From positions 1,958,501 through 2,022,500 of the forward strand of contig NZ_CP130630.1 of NCBI RefSeq assembly GCF_030551255.1: DNA of 64,000 nt, written 5' to 3'. The stretch's first letter is position 1. Every line of letters starts with the position of its first letter. Shown in pieces: positions 43,901 through 55,209 of the stretch. This stretch comes from Streptomyces sp. NL15-2K. Its GTDB lineage: Bacteria > Actinomycetota > Actinomycetes > Streptomycetales > Streptomycetaceae. A model generated the notes under the pieces. The model ran no database searches, was not told where the DNA came from, and worked only from the letters and a program-made list of their open reading frames with translations. The position numbers and the translations under genes are program-made.

Positions 43901-44728
43901 GTGACGACCCGTACCGCGCACCGGACCCGCCGGATCCTGCAGGCGGCCGGCGCGGGAGCCGCGGCGCTGCTGGCCCTGAGCGCCTGCTCCTCCTCGACCG
44001 GCTCTTCCAGCACGGGGTCCGACACCGCCGTCTCCGGCTCCTCGGCGAAACTCTCCGGCACAGTGACCGTCTTCGCGGCCGCCTCGCTCCAGGAGAGCTT
44101 CACGACCCTGGGCAAGGAGTTCGAGAAGGAGCACCCGGGCACCAAGGTGGTCTTCAACTTCGGCGGCAGCGACACGCTCGCCGCGAGCATCACCGGCGGC
44201 GCCCCGGCCGACGTCTTCGCCGCGGCCAGCACCAAGACGATGGCGATCGTGACGGACAAGAAGGACGCGGCCGGCACACCGGCCACCTTCGTCCGCAACC
44301 AGCTGGAGATCGCCACCCTGCCCGGCAACCCCGACAAGGTCGCCTCCCTGAAGGACCTCACCAAATCGGGCCTGAAGGTCGTGCTGTGCGACAAGACGGT
44401 GCCGTGCGGCTCCGCCGCCCAGACCGCCCTGGAAGCCAGTGGCCTCGAACTCACGCCGGTCTCGTACGAGCAGGACGTCAAAAGCGCCCTGACGAAGGTC
44501 GAGCTGAAGGAGGCCGACGCCGCCGTCGTCTACAAGACGGACGTGAAGGCGGCGGGCGACAAGGTGCAGGGCGTGGACTTCCCCGAATCGGCCGAGGCCG
44601 TCAACGACTACCCGATCGCCCTCCTCAAGAACGCCCCCAACCCCACCACGGCGAAGGCCTTCATCGAGCTGGTGAAGTCCGCCGGGGGCCAGAAAGTCCT
44701 GACCGAGGCGGGGTTCCTCAAGCCGTGA
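43901..44728 (+). CDS. modA: Molybdate-binding lipoprotein ModA
   Basis: A 275-residue solute-binding protein. An Arg-rich N-terminus and hydrophobic core end in the lipobox LSAC, followed by a Ser/Thr/Gly linker. The ModA domain begins GTVTVFAAASLQESFTTLGK and includes FNFGGSDTLAASITGGAPAD, the Ser-containing oxyanion loop. GTG at 43901 follows GGGAG. Its stop overlaps the modB start (GTGA). It captures molybdate (or tungstate) for the ModBC importer. Confidence 0.95.
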   Translation: MTTRTAHRTRRILQAAGAGAAALLALSACSSSTGSSSTGSDTAVSGSSAKLSGTVTVFAAASLQESFTTLGKEFEKEHPGTKVVFNFGGSDTLAASITGGAPADVFAAASTKTMAIVTDKKDAAGTPATFVRNQLEIATLPGNPDKVASLKDLTKSGLKVVLCDKTVPCGSAAQTALEASGLELTPVSYEQDVKSALTKVELKEADAAVVYKTDVKAAGDKVQGVDFPESAEAVNDYPIALLKNAPNPTTAKAFIELVKSAGGQKVLTEAGFLKP

Positions 44729-45579
44729 CCGGGCCCGACAAGACCGACACCGTCGCCCTGCCGGGTGGACCGCGGCGTCGGCGTGTCCGGACGGGCGGTG
44801 GCCGAGGCGTGCCGCTGCCCCTCCTGGTCCCCGCCCTCGTGGGCCTGGCGTTCCTCCTCCTGCCGCTGATCGCCTTGCTCGTACGGGCCCCCTGGCGCAA
44901 CCTGCCCGAGCAGCTGACCAGCGCCGAGGTCTGGGAGGCGCTGCGCCTGTCCCTGGTGTGCGCCACGGCGGCGACCACCCTCAGCCTGGTCATCGGCGTC
45001 CCACTGGCCTGGCTCCTGGCGCGCACCGACTTCCCCGGCCGCGGTCTGGTCCGCGCCCTGGTGACCCTGCCCCTCGTCCTGCCCCCCGTGGTCGGCGGCG
45101 TGGCCCTGCTGCTCGCGCTCGGCCGCAACGGCGTCGTCGGACAGTGGCTGGACTCCTGGTTCGGGATCACCCTTCCCTTCACCACGACGGGCGTCGTCCT
45201 GGCGGAGACCTTCGTGGCGATGCCGTTCCTCGTCATCAGCGTGGAGGGCACCCTGCGCGCCGCCGACCCGCGCTACGAGGAGGCGGCCACCACGCTGGGC
45301 GCCTCCCGCTTCACCGCGTTCCGCCGCGTCACGCTGCCGCTGATCGCGCCGGGGATCGCGGCGGGCTCGGTGCTGGCCTGGGCGCGGGCGCTGGGCGAGT
45401 TCGGGGCGACGATCACCTTCGCGGGCAACTTCCCCGGCCGCACGCAGACCATGCCCCTCGCGGTCTACCTGGCCCTGCAGAACGACCCCGCGGCCGCGAT
45501 CGCCCTCAGCCTGGTACTCCTGGCGGTCTCGATCGCGGTGCTGGCGGGACTGCGGGACCGCTGGATGACAGCGCCATGA
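44725..45579 (+). CDS. modB: Molybdate ABC transporter permease ModB
   Basis: A 284-residue permease with a hydrophilic Arg/Gly-rich N-terminus (to about 30) and six helices (LLVPALVGLAFLLLPLIALL first). The ATPase-docking EAA loop reads YEEAATTLGASRFTAFRRVT. GLVRALVTLPLVLPPVVGG is characteristic of ModB/CysT permeases. GTG at 44725 overlaps the modA stop, so translation is coupled. It is separated from modC by an unusual 423-base spacer, whereas mod genes normally overlap or abut. Confidence 0.95.
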   Translation: MTGPDKTDTVALPGGPRRRRVRTGGGRGVPLPLLVPALVGLAFLLLPLIALLVRAPWRNLPEQLTSAEVWEALRLSLVCATAATTLSLVIGVPLAWLLARTDFPGRGLVRALVTLPLVLPPVVGGVALLLALGRNGVVGQWLDSWFGITLPFTTTGVVLAETFVAMPFLVISVEGTLRAADPRYEEAATTLGASRFTAFRRVTLPLIAPGIAAGSVLAWARALGEFGATITFAGNFPGRTQTMPLAVYLALQNDPAAAIALSLVLLAVSIAVLAGLRDRWMTAP

Positions 45580-45647
45580 GCCCCAGCCGCACAACCTCAC
45601 AGGCAACCGACGCATCGAGCCGACGGCAGCCGCACGCCTGGCCACCC

Positions 45648-45760
45648 CGCCAAACCACGGACAGCCGCGCCCAACCACTCCGTCAGACTGCGGACAGCCG
45701 CGCCCAACCACCCCGCCAGACCGCGGACAGCCCCGCCCAACCACCCCGTCAGGCTGCGGG
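45648..45760. repeat. 33-bp tandem repeat array between modB and modC
   Basis: Three full units (45648-45680, 45681-45713, 45714-45746) and a partial fourth (to about 45760), each close to CG(C/T)CAGACCGCGGACAGCC followed by CGCCCAACCACCC. The units remain open in one plus-strand frame as an 11-residue repeat (RQTADSRAQPP). This frame has no start signal or domain. The surrounding 45580-46002 spacer is strongly C-rich on the plus strand, and I see no gene in it. Confidence 0.8.
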
Positions 45761-45925
45761 CATTCGTGCCGCCTGGGGCGGCACGGGTGGGCGCAGCCGG
45801 CACCCCGCCAGCGCCGGGCCGCGCGACCCACCCCCGGCCGGCACCCACCCCGCTGCACGCATGAACACGGTCCACAGAAATCCCCGGCGCCAACCCCGCC
45901 CACGCAACGAACGTACGAAGCACCT

Positions 45926-45949
45926 CCCAACCCCCAACCCCCAACCCCC
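45926..45949 (-). other. Possible G-quadruplex on the minus strand
   Basis: The plus strand reads CCCAA, CCCCCAA, CCCCCAA, CCCCC in succession, giving four G-runs of three to five separated by TT on the minus strand. It lies about 55 bases before the modC start, within the repeat-rich spacer. Confidence 0.6.
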
Positions 45950-46002
45950 GCTCCCCACACCACACGCCGCCACAACCAACCCCGCTCCAGGACCCCCACC
46001 TC

Positions 46003-47091
46003 ATGACCGACCTCGACGACACCACAGCCGACGCCCCCTCCGACCGCACCAGCGACGGCCTCGACGCCCGGCTAGTCGTAGACCACGGCACCTTCCGCCT
46101 CGACATCACCCTGACCGCCGCCCCCGGCGACGTCGTAGCCCTCCTCGGCCCGAACGGCGCGGGCAAGACCACCGCCCTGCGCGCACTCGCCGGTCTCGTC
46201 CCGCTCACCGGCGGCCATCTGCGTCTTGACGGCACCGCATTGGACCGTAAACCCCCCGAGTCCCGCCCCGTCGGCGTCGTCTTCCAGGACTACCTGCTCT
46301 TCCCCCACCTCACCGCCCTCGACAACGTGGCCTTCGGCCCGCGCTGCCAGGGCGCCACCAAGGCCGAGGCCCGCGCCCAGGCCGCCGAGTGGCTGGACCG
46401 CATGGGCCTGGCCGAACACGCCGGCGCCAAGCCCCGCAGGCTCTCCGGCGGCCAAGCCCAGCGCGTGGCCCTCGCCCGCGCCCTGGCCACCCGCCCCCGC
46501 CTGCTCCTCCTCGACGAACCGCTCGCCGCCCTGGACGCCCGCACCCGCCTGGAGGTACGGGCCCGACTCCGCCGCCACCTGGCCGAGTTCGAGGCCGTCG
46601 CCGTCCTGGTCACGCACGACCCGCTGGACGCCATGGTGCTGGCCGACCGGCTGGTGGTCGTCGAACACGGCAGGATCGTCCAGGAGGGCACGCCCGCCGA
46701 CATCGCCCGCCACCCGCGCACCGACTACATCGCGCAGCTGGTCGGCCTCAACCTCTACAAGGGGCAGGCCGACGGCCACACCGTCCGACTCGACGCCGGC
46801 CCCGCCATCACCACCACGGAAGACCTCGCAGGCCCGGTCTTCGTCGCGTTCCCTCCGGGAGCCGTGACCCTCTACCGCGACAGGCCGACCGGCTCCAGCG
46901 CCCGCAACCTCTGGCGCTGCGAGGTGGCCGGCCTGGAGACCCACGGCGACCAGATCCGCGCGGACCTCACCGGCGAGCTCGCCCTCGCCGCCGACCTCAC
47001 CACGGTCGCCGCGGCCGAACTCGACCTGCACCCGGGCGCACCGGTCTGGGCGGCGGTCAAGGCGACGCAGACACACGCATACCCGGCATAA
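46003..47091 (+). CDS. modC: Molybdate ABC transporter ATPase ModC
   Basis: A 362-residue ATPase. Walker A is GPNGAGKTT (49-57), the Q-loop lies at Gln95 (VVFQDYLLF), the ABC signature LSGGQ is at 147-151, Walker B LLLLDEP is at 167-173, and the H-loop is LVTHDPLD. A C-terminal Mop/TOBE-type domain (about 285-360) can sense molybdate. It powers the ModB channel. ATG at 46003 has only a poor ribosome binding site and lacks the usual overlap with modB, so it may have its own promoter in the spacer. Confidence 0.95.
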   Translation: MTDLDDTTADAPSDRTSDGLDARLVVDHGTFRLDITLTAAPGDVVALLGPNGAGKTTALRALAGLVPLTGGHLRLDGTALDRKPPESRPVGVVFQDYLLFPHLTALDNVAFGPRCQGATKAEARAQAAEWLDRMGLAEHAGAKPRRLSGGQAQRVALARALATRPRLLLLDEPLAALDARTRLEVRARLRRHLAEFEAVAVLVTHDPLDAMVLADRLVVVEHGRIVQEGTPADIARHPRTDYIAQLVGLNLYKGQADGHTVRLDAGPAITTTEDLAGPVFVAFPPGAVTLYRDRPTGSSARNLWRCEVAGLETHGDQIRADLTGELALAADLTTVAAAELDLHPGAPVWAAVKATQTHAYPA

Positions 47092-47156
47092 GACCCGGCG
47101 GCGGCTACGGTGGAGCCCCGGACCCCAGGACCACCCCCATCCTCAGCGAGGCCCCC

Positions 47157-47576
47157 ATGAGCCTGAGCATCCGCAACCAGCTCCCCGGCACCGTCGCCGC
47201 CGTCACCCCGGGCGAGGTCATGGCAACGGTCAAGGTCCGCCTGACCGGCGGCCAGGACCTCACCGCGGCGATCACCCGGGAGGCGGCCGACGACCTCGGC
47301 CTCGGCACCGGGTCGGCCGTACGCGCGCTGGTGAAGTCGACGGAGGTCTCCCTCGCCACCGCCCCGGTCGAGGGCCTGTCGATCCGCAACCAACTCCCGG
47401 GCACGGTCACCGACATCGCCACCGGCGGCGCCATGGCCACCGTCAGGATCGGCATCGAGGACGGCGAGCTGACCGCCGCGATCACCAACGACGCGGTCAC
47501 CGACCTCGGCCTCTCGACGGGCGTCCCGGTGGTCGCCCTGATCAAGTCGACCGAGGTCGCCCTGGCGAGTGCCTGA
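47157..47576 (+). CDS. Double-Mop molbindin (ModG-like)
   Basis: A 139-residue protein made of two Mop domains: 1-68 and 72-139. Both begin with LSIRNQLPGTV and end with (V/I)KSTEV(S/A)LA, an obvious internal duplication. Such molbindins assemble into rings that store or buffer molybdate in the cytoplasm. ATG at 47157 follows GAGG. It is the last gene of the mod locus and is convergent with gcvP. Confidence 0.93.
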   Translation: MSLSIRNQLPGTVAAVTPGEVMATVKVRLTGGQDLTAAITREAADDLGLGTGSAVRALVKSTEVSLATAPVEGLSIRNQLPGTVTDIATGGAMATVRIGIEDGELTAAITNDAVTDLGLSTGVPVVALIKSTEVALASA

Positions 47577-47648
47577 ACCCGGCGACTACCTGAACCCGGA
47601 ACCATCCAAACCCGGCGACCACCCGAACGCCTCTGTCCGCGCCGCGTC

Positions 47649-50534
<2,886 letters not shown>

Positions 50535-50600
50535 TGCGGAGGCCTCCTGGTCTGACGCGACCTGCGAGGGGCACCACGGCGCGGGTACCCGGACGGCCTC

Positions 50601-50797
50601 CCCCTCTGTCATCTCAACCTGAGAGCTTCACCGGGGCGCCCGAGAGCTCCCGGCTTGCACCGTCGGTGAGAGCGGAAGCCGTCGACACCCGCCCTGCTTT
50701 CCAGAGTGACCTCGTCCGTGCGGTACGTGGGCCTGAGAGATTCCGGGGAGGATTTGCTCCTTCGGCGCCTCCGATGATGTCTGGAGGACTCTCCCGC
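50601..50797 (-). promoter_or_regulatory. Tandem glycine riboswitch
   Basis: The gcvP leader, read leftward, has two successive aptamers of the glycine class. Aptamer 1 starts GGGAGAGTCCTCC (50795 down) and closes with CCGGAATCTCTCAGGC. Aptamer 2 starts CTCTGGAAAGCAGGGC, includes CACCGACGGTGCAAGCC and closes with GGTGAAGCTCTCAGG, then GACAGAGGGGGAGG. The GGAGAG...CTCTCAGGC elements are diagnostic. It should switch gcvP expression on when glycine is plentiful. Confidence 0.93.
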
Positions 50798-50920
50798 ACA
50801 GGGTCAGCAGCCGCTTGCCAGCGTACCAGCGAGGTCGACGCACGATCCCTCGAGTGGCCACGCTCACCAATGTGCTCTTTCGTAGTGCTTACGGATGAGT
50901 TGCGACCAAGTGGAGGGCCC

Positions 50921-51292
50921 GTGCAGACCGACATCGATCCGCGCAACCTGATAGGCCGCAAGGTGTTCGACCGCAATGGCACCAAGATCGGCACGATCGA
51001 CGAGATCTACCTCGACGACGCGACCGGCGTTCCCGAGTGGGCGGCCATACGCACCGGCCTGTTCAGCAGGGACGCCTTCGTCCCCTTGGAGCCCAGCGAG
51101 CTGAGAGAGGGCACCCTGCACGTCCCCTTCGACCGCGCCCTGATCAAGGACGCCCCCGACTTCGGCGTGGGCCGCCACCTCTCCCCGGAACAGGAACTCC
51201 AGCTCTACCACCACTACGGCCTCGACGTGGCCGCTCCCCGCACGCTCCCGGACCACGACTTCGGCAAAGTGGCAGGCACGGACGAATCCTGA
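50921..51292 (+). CDS. PRC-barrel domain protein
   Basis: A 123-residue protein with a single PRC-barrel (about 8-85: NLIGRKVFDRNGTKIGTIDE, then IYLDDATGVPEWAAIRTGLF) and a C-terminal acidic helix (LSPEQELQLYHHYGLD). PRC-barrels occur in RNA-processing (RimM) and photosynthetic proteins; stand-alone actinobacterial versions are uncharacterised. GTG at 50921 follows GGAGGGCCC. It is divergent from gcvP, the only plus-strand gene in this region, and convergent with dinB. The following spacer has a C-rich strand bias and a 16-bp direct repeat at 51313 and 51383. Confidence 0.88.
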   Translation: MQTDIDPRNLIGRKVFDRNGTKIGTIDEIYLDDATGVPEWAAIRTGLFSRDAFVPLEPSELREGTLHVPFDRALIKDAPDFGVGRHLSPEQELQLYHHYGLDVAAPRTLPDHDFGKVAGTDES

Positions 51293-51534
51293 CGCCCGAC
51301 CGCCCGAGAACCGCTCAGCCACATCCACCACAAGCCGCCACAGCGTCCAGGCCACGACCTCCCACCCACATCCGCGTACACGGCTCAGCCACATCCACGC
51401 TGCTGGACCAGCCTTTTCCCCTCTCCCAGACCCTGCGCGTCCGACCAGCCCCTCCAACACAGCCACAACCTGCGCCCCCGGCCGGGCGCGGGCGGCGCCG
51501 ACGCCGGGCTGCGCGCGACGCGCCCCCAGGCCCC

Positions 51535-52917
51535 CTAACCCGAACGCACCCCACCGCCGTCCACCACAACCCCACCCTCCCCAGATCTCCCCCGCACCAA
51601 GGGCAACGGCTCCGCCGGCTCCAGATCAGGGTCGTCAACCCGAAACGTCCGCACCCGCCCCGGCTCCGAATCAGGCGTCTCGAACCGCACGGTCACCCTC
51701 CCCAGCCCACTCCCCTGCACCCACCCATGCCCGTACTCCGCATGCCGCACATCGTGCCCCGCAGGCCACCGCCGCTCCACAGGCACCTCGGGCTCCTGGA
51801 CAGGCGCATCCTCGGCCTCGTCCACGGGCGCATCCGCCCGCTCTCCCGCCGCCTGCGCGAACAGATCCTCCTGCGTGTAGTCGGCAAGCCCGCTGACCCC
51901 CACGCCCAGCAGCCGTACGCCACCCGTCGTGTCCACGGAGTCCAGCAGCCGGGCCGCAGCCTCACGCACGACCGCCGGATCGTCCGTGGGCCCACGCAAC
52001 GTCTCGGACCTGGTCAGCGTCGAGAAGTCGTACCTCCGCACCTTCAGCACGATCGTCCGCCCGGACAGCCCCGCGCCCCGCAGCCGCCGCACGCACCGGT
52101 CGGCCAGCCGCTGCACCTCCATCCCCACCCGGACCCGGTCGTGGATGTCGATGTCGTAGGTGTCCTCCACGGACACCGACTTCGTCTCCCGCTCGGCCAC
52201 CACGGGCCGCTCGTCCCGCGCCAGCGCCATGGTGTAGAGCCCGTGCCCATGGGCCTTCCCCAGCAGCCGTACGAGCTCGTCCTCGCCCGCCTCCACGATC
52301 TCCTCGACCGTGGTGATCCCGGCCCGCCGCAGATGGTCCCCCGTCGCCGGCCCCACCCCCGGCAGGGTCCGCACGGTAAGAGGCCCGAGCAGCGCCCGCT
52401 CGGTCCCCGGCTCGATCACCACCAGCCCGTCGGGCTTGGCCTGTTCCGAGGCGATCTTGGCGAGCATCTTGGAGGCGGCGAGCCCCACCGAGCCGGTCAG
52501 CCCGGTGACGGCCCGTATGTCGGCGCGCAGCTTCACCCCCACCAGCCGCGCAGACTGCTCGTCCCAGGCCGCTTCCCCGGCCTCCAGATCCACGAACGCC
52601 TCATCCAGGCTCAGCGGCTCCACGAGCGGGGACAGCGCCCGCAGCAGCCCCATCACCTGGTCGCTGATCGTCCGGTAGAACGCGAAGCGCGGCACGAGAT
52701 ACGCGGCGTTCGGCGCGAGCCGGCGGGCCTGAGCCATCGGCATCGCCGAGTGAACCCCGAAAACCCGTGCCTCGTACGAAGCCGTGGCCACCACCCCACG
52801 CGGCCCCAGCCCGCCCACGATGACGGCCTTCCCGCGCAGGCTCGGCTTGGACCCCTGCTCCGCCGAGGCGAAGAAGGCATCCATGTCGAGATGCAGGATC
52901 GTGGGCGCGCTTCTCAC
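51535..52917 (-). CDS. dinB: DNA polymerase IV (Y family)
   Basis: A 460-residue translesion polymerase. Metal-binding acidic residues lie in ILHLDMDAFFASAEQ (motif I) and PLSLDEAFVDLE (motif III). The helix-hairpin-helix LPGVGPATGDHLRRAGITTV and the little-finger domain with RRYDFSTLTRSETLRGPTDD follow. Beyond about residue 345 a poorly conserved acidic tail replaces a simple clamp-binding end. GTG at 52917 is the start consistent with homologues. It is the first of the minus-strand genes downstream of the MerR block. Confidence 0.94.
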   Translation of the reverse strand: MRSAPTILHLDMDAFFASAEQGSKPSLRGKAVIVGGLGPRGVVATASYEARVFGVHSAMPMAQARRLAPNAAYLVPRFAFYRTISDQVMGLLRALSPLVEPLSLDEAFVDLEAGEAAWDEQSARLVGVKLRADIRAVTGLTGSVGLAASKMLAKIASEQAKPDGLVVIEPGTERALLGPLTVRTLPGVGPATGDHLRRAGITTVEEIVEAGEDELVRLLGKAHGHGLYTMALARDERPVVAERETKSVSVEDTYDIDIHDRVRVGMEVQRLADRCVRRLRGAGLSGRTIVLKVRRYDFSTLTRSETLRGPTDDPAVVREAAARLLDSVDTTGGVRLLGVGVSGLADYTQEDLFAQAAGERADAPVDEAEDAPVQEPEVPVERRWPAGHDVRHAEYGHGWVQGSGLGRVTVRFETPDSEPGRVRTFRVDDPDLEPAEPLPLVRGRSGEGGVVVDGGGVRSG

Positions 52918-52975
52918 ATCTCCGATGCTGCCCTACGCCACTGACAATGGCCCCGCCCGCGGACCGGGAGGGCTG

Positions 52976-53620
52976 TCAGACCGCCCGGTTGCGCCGCCGC
53001 GCCAACTCGTCCGCGGGGTTGTGCCCGACGAGGGTCTCCCCGGTGTCGACCCGCTCCCCGTGCAGCTGCGAGAGAGCGCTCTCGACGTCCCGCCACACCA
53101 CACCGACGGCGATTCCGAAGATGCCCTGGCCGCCCTGGAGCAGTGCGTGGACCTCGTCGGGCGAGGTGCATTCGTAGACCGTGGCGCCGTCGCTCATCAG
53201 CGTCATGCGTTCCAGGTCACGGAAGCCGCGCTCCCTGAGGTGCTGGACGGCGGTGCGGATGTTCTGCAGCGACACACCGGTGTCGAGGAACCTCTTGACG
53301 ATCTTGAGGACGACGACGTCCCGGAAGCTGTACAGACGCTGCGTCCCGGACCCGTGGGCGGGCCGTACGCTCGGTTCGACGAGCCCGGTGCGGGCCCAGT
53401 AGTCCAGTTGCCGGTAGGTGATCCCGGCGGCCGCACAGGCCGTCGGACCGCGGTAGCCGATCTGCTCGGACGCCATGGACGTCGCCCCTCCGCTGCTCGG
53501 CACGGCCGTCGGTCGCTGCGGAGCGTGATCGGCCGCGCTGCCGTGAAGCGGATACGGACCGCTCTCCCCGAGACTGCGTCCGGGGGCACCCCCAGTCGTA
53601 CCGTCGCCGCTGCTTCTCAC
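52976..53620 (-). CDS. MerR-family regulator (Rv1830-like)
   Basis: A 214-residue regulator. A 50-residue low-complexity N-terminus precedes the MerR helix-turn-helix (GYRGPTACAAAGITYRQLDY, then WARTGLVEPSVRPAHGSGTQ RLYSFRDVVVLKIVKRFLDT). The rest is a helical and ligand-like region ending in LARRRNR. GTG at 53620 follows GGAGG; an ATG at 53476 (MASEQIGYRG) is an alternative. It matches the position and type of M. tuberculosis Rv1830 next to a DUF151 gene. A good promoter and a dyad lie upstream. Confidence 0.9.
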   Translation of the reverse strand: MRSSGDGTTGGAPGRSLGESGPYPLHGSAADHAPQRPTAVPSSGGATSMASEQIGYRGPTACAAAGITYRQLDYWARTGLVEPSVRPAHGSGTQRLYSFRDVVVLKIVKRFLDTGVSLQNIRTAVQHLRERGFRDLERMTLMSDGATVYECTSPDEVHALLQGGQGIFGIAVGVVWRDVESALSQLHGERVDTGETLVGHNPADELARRRNRAV

Positions 53621-53650
53621 GCCGACCTCCGTCCTTGACCTGCCTTCTCG

Positions 53651-53706
53651 ACGGTAGGCAGTCACCAGGGGTGCGTCAACGATCGCCACACTCGGCACGC
53701 CGAGTG
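53651..53706 (-). promoter_or_regulatory. HrdB-type promoter and dyad upstream of the MerR gene
   Basis: Read on the minus strand, TTGACG (complement at 53674-53679) and TACCGT (53651-53656) are separated by exactly 17 bases. Upstream, CACTCGGC (53689-53696) and GCCGAGTG (53699-53706) form a perfect 8-bp inverted repeat around AC. It is a candidate binding site for a MerR-type or other dimeric regulator. Confidence 0.65.
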
Positions 53707-53874
53707 ATAATCACCCTAAGAGTGGTTTCCCGTGCCCCACCGCGGGGAAAGGCTAGCCGAATGCGCTCGGACGGGGCCGCGGACGCTCTCACGCGCCGCT
53801 GGCAAATGCCGTCATTTGAGGCGCCACCGGACGAGGAAAGGCCCGGCACTCCGTGTGTCCGCCAGGCCCATGGC

Positions 53875-54348
53875 TCACTGACTGCTGGAGCCGAAGTCCT
53901 CTGGAGAGATCTGGTCGAGGAATTCGCGGAACTTCTCCACCTCGTCCTCCTGCTCGTCCGGAATCGCGATGCCCGCGTCGTCGAGCACACCGTCACTGCC
54001 GTAGATCGGCGTCCCGGTGCGCAGGGCCAGCGCTATGGCGTCGGACGGCCGTGCGCTCACCTCGACCCCACTGGCGAACACCAGCTCCGCGTAGAAGACG
54101 CCCTCACGCAGGTCCGTGATGCGCACTTCGGTGAGCTCCTGGCCGACGGCCTCCAGCACGTCCTTGAACAGGTCGTGGGTCAGCGGTCGGGCGGGAGCCA
54201 TGCCCTGCTGGGCGAAGGCGATCGCCGTGGCCTCCCCGGGCCCGATCCAGATGGGGAGGTAACGGTCGCCTCCCACTTCACGCAGGAGCACGATCGGTTG
54301 GTTGGAGGGCATTTCGACCCGGACACCTACGACATCGAGCTCGTTCAC
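53875..54348 (-). CDS. DUF151 bifunctional nuclease-family protein (Rv1829-like)
   Basis: A 157-residue protein of the DUF151/BFN family. The domain (about 1-130) contains VRVEMPSNQPIVLLREVGGD, RYLPIWIGPGEATAIAFAQQ and SARPSDAIALALRTGTPIY, typical of the family. An acidic C-terminal tail (DEQEDEVEKFREFLDQISPE) follows. Some plant and archaeal members have nuclease activity; the bacterial role is not settled. GTG at 54348. It lies between two MerR genes exactly as Rv1829 lies between Rv1830 and Rv1828. Confidence 0.93.
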   Translation of the reverse strand: MNELDVVGVRVEMPSNQPIVLLREVGGDRYLPIWIGPGEATAIAFAQQGMAPARPLTHDLFKDVLEAVGQELTEVRITDLREGVFYAELVFASGVEVSARPSDAIALALRTGTPIYGSDGVLDDAGIAIPDEQEDEVEKFREFLDQISPEDFGSSSQ

Positions 54349-54428
54349 ACAGCAACCCTAGGCCGTGCCCGGGACGTTTGGGTAGTCGAGCAGGAAACGG
54401 GTGGCCGATCCGGCCGTCGTACGCCCGC

Positions 54429-55166
54429 TCAGGGCAGCCGCACTCCGAGGGCGGTCTGTACCAGTGCGGCGTGCAGTTTCACCGTGAGCCCGGCCAGTTC
54501 CTTCGTACGCGCCTCGGCATGCGCCCTGGTCTGGGGGTTGCGGTGGCGCTTGAGCGGGGCGACCACTTGGTCCACGAGCCCCGCCTCGCGGTCGGCCGCG
54601 GCCTTCATCACGCGCAGATGCCGCGGCTCGATCCCGAATCGCCCCAGCTCGGCGACGAGCGAGGCGACGGTGGCCGCCTCCGCGTCGTACGCTCCGTCCG
54701 GCAGCGGGCTGATGAGCCCGTACGACTCCCACTCCTGAAGCTCCTGCTCACCGATCTCGGCGGCGGCCATCAGCTCGTCCCGCCCGATCCGGACCGCCGT
54801 CGGCCCTTCGACAGCCTCCGGAACGGCCTCGCCGTCGCGCTGGCGGCCCAGCGCCGGCAGCTGTACGGCTTCGCCGCGCTCCATGGCGTCGAGGTACTCA
54901 CGGATCACCTTGAGCGGCAGATAGTGGTCCCGCTGCATCCTCAGGACGTGACCGAGGCGCTCGACGTCCTCGGCGCTGAACTTGCGATACCCCGAGGGGG
55001 TCCGCTGCGGCTCGATGAGCCCCTCCGACTCCAGGAAACGGATCTTGGAGATGGTGACTTCGGGGAACTCCTCACGCAGCACGTTCAGCACCGTGCCGAT
55101 GCTCATCAGCCCACTGTCCGCGGCGGCGATGCCGTGCCCGGCACCGCCGCTCGGTGTTTGAACCAT
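54429..55166 (-). CDS. MerR-family regulator (Rv1828-like)
   Basis: A 245-residue regulator. The MerR helix-turn-helix is SIGTVLNVLREEFPEVTISK, IRFLESEGLIEPQRTPSGYR and KFSAEDVERLGHVLRMQRDH. A central linker is followed by a C-terminal domain (DELMAAAEIGEQELQEWESY, GLISPLPDG) that resembles a second winged-helix-like module, as in Rv1828. ATG at 55166 follows GGGAAGG. It ends 81 bases from the DUF151 start. A hairpin lies just upstream, between garA and this gene. Confidence 0.93.
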   Translation of the reverse strand: MVQTPSGGAGHGIAAADSGLMSIGTVLNVLREEFPEVTISKIRFLESEGLIEPQRTPSGYRKFSAEDVERLGHVLRMQRDHYLPLKVIREYLDAMERGEAVQLPALGRQRDGEAVPEAVEGPTAVRIGRDELMAAAEIGEQELQEWESYGLISPLPDGAYDAEAATVASLVAELGRFGIEPRHLRVMKAAADREAGLVDQVVAPLKRHRNPQTRAHAEARTKELAGLTVKLHAALVQTALGVRLP

Positions 55167-55172
55167 GGACCT

Positions 55173-55205
55173 TCCCTGGGGGTCCCCCCGGACGGCGTCC
55201 GGGAG
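55173..55205 (-). terminator. Hairpin between garA and the MerR gene
   Basis: On the minus strand TCCCGGAC and GTCCGGGG pair around GCC, and GGGGACCCCC follows. The unit resembles the GGGGGTCCCCC palindrome nested in foldback copy 1. It may attenuate or process the garA-merR transcript. Confidence 0.45.
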
Positions 55206-55209
55206 AGGG

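Noticed and set aside
45648..45760. Possible CRISPR array
   Set aside because: The repeats are contiguous with no unique spacers, and there are no cas genes. The 19-bp array at 26423 fails for the same reason.
44608..45999. Minus-strand frame with a repeated GVVGRGCP peptide
   Set aside because: Antisense to modB and to the 33-bp repeats; no start signal or domain.
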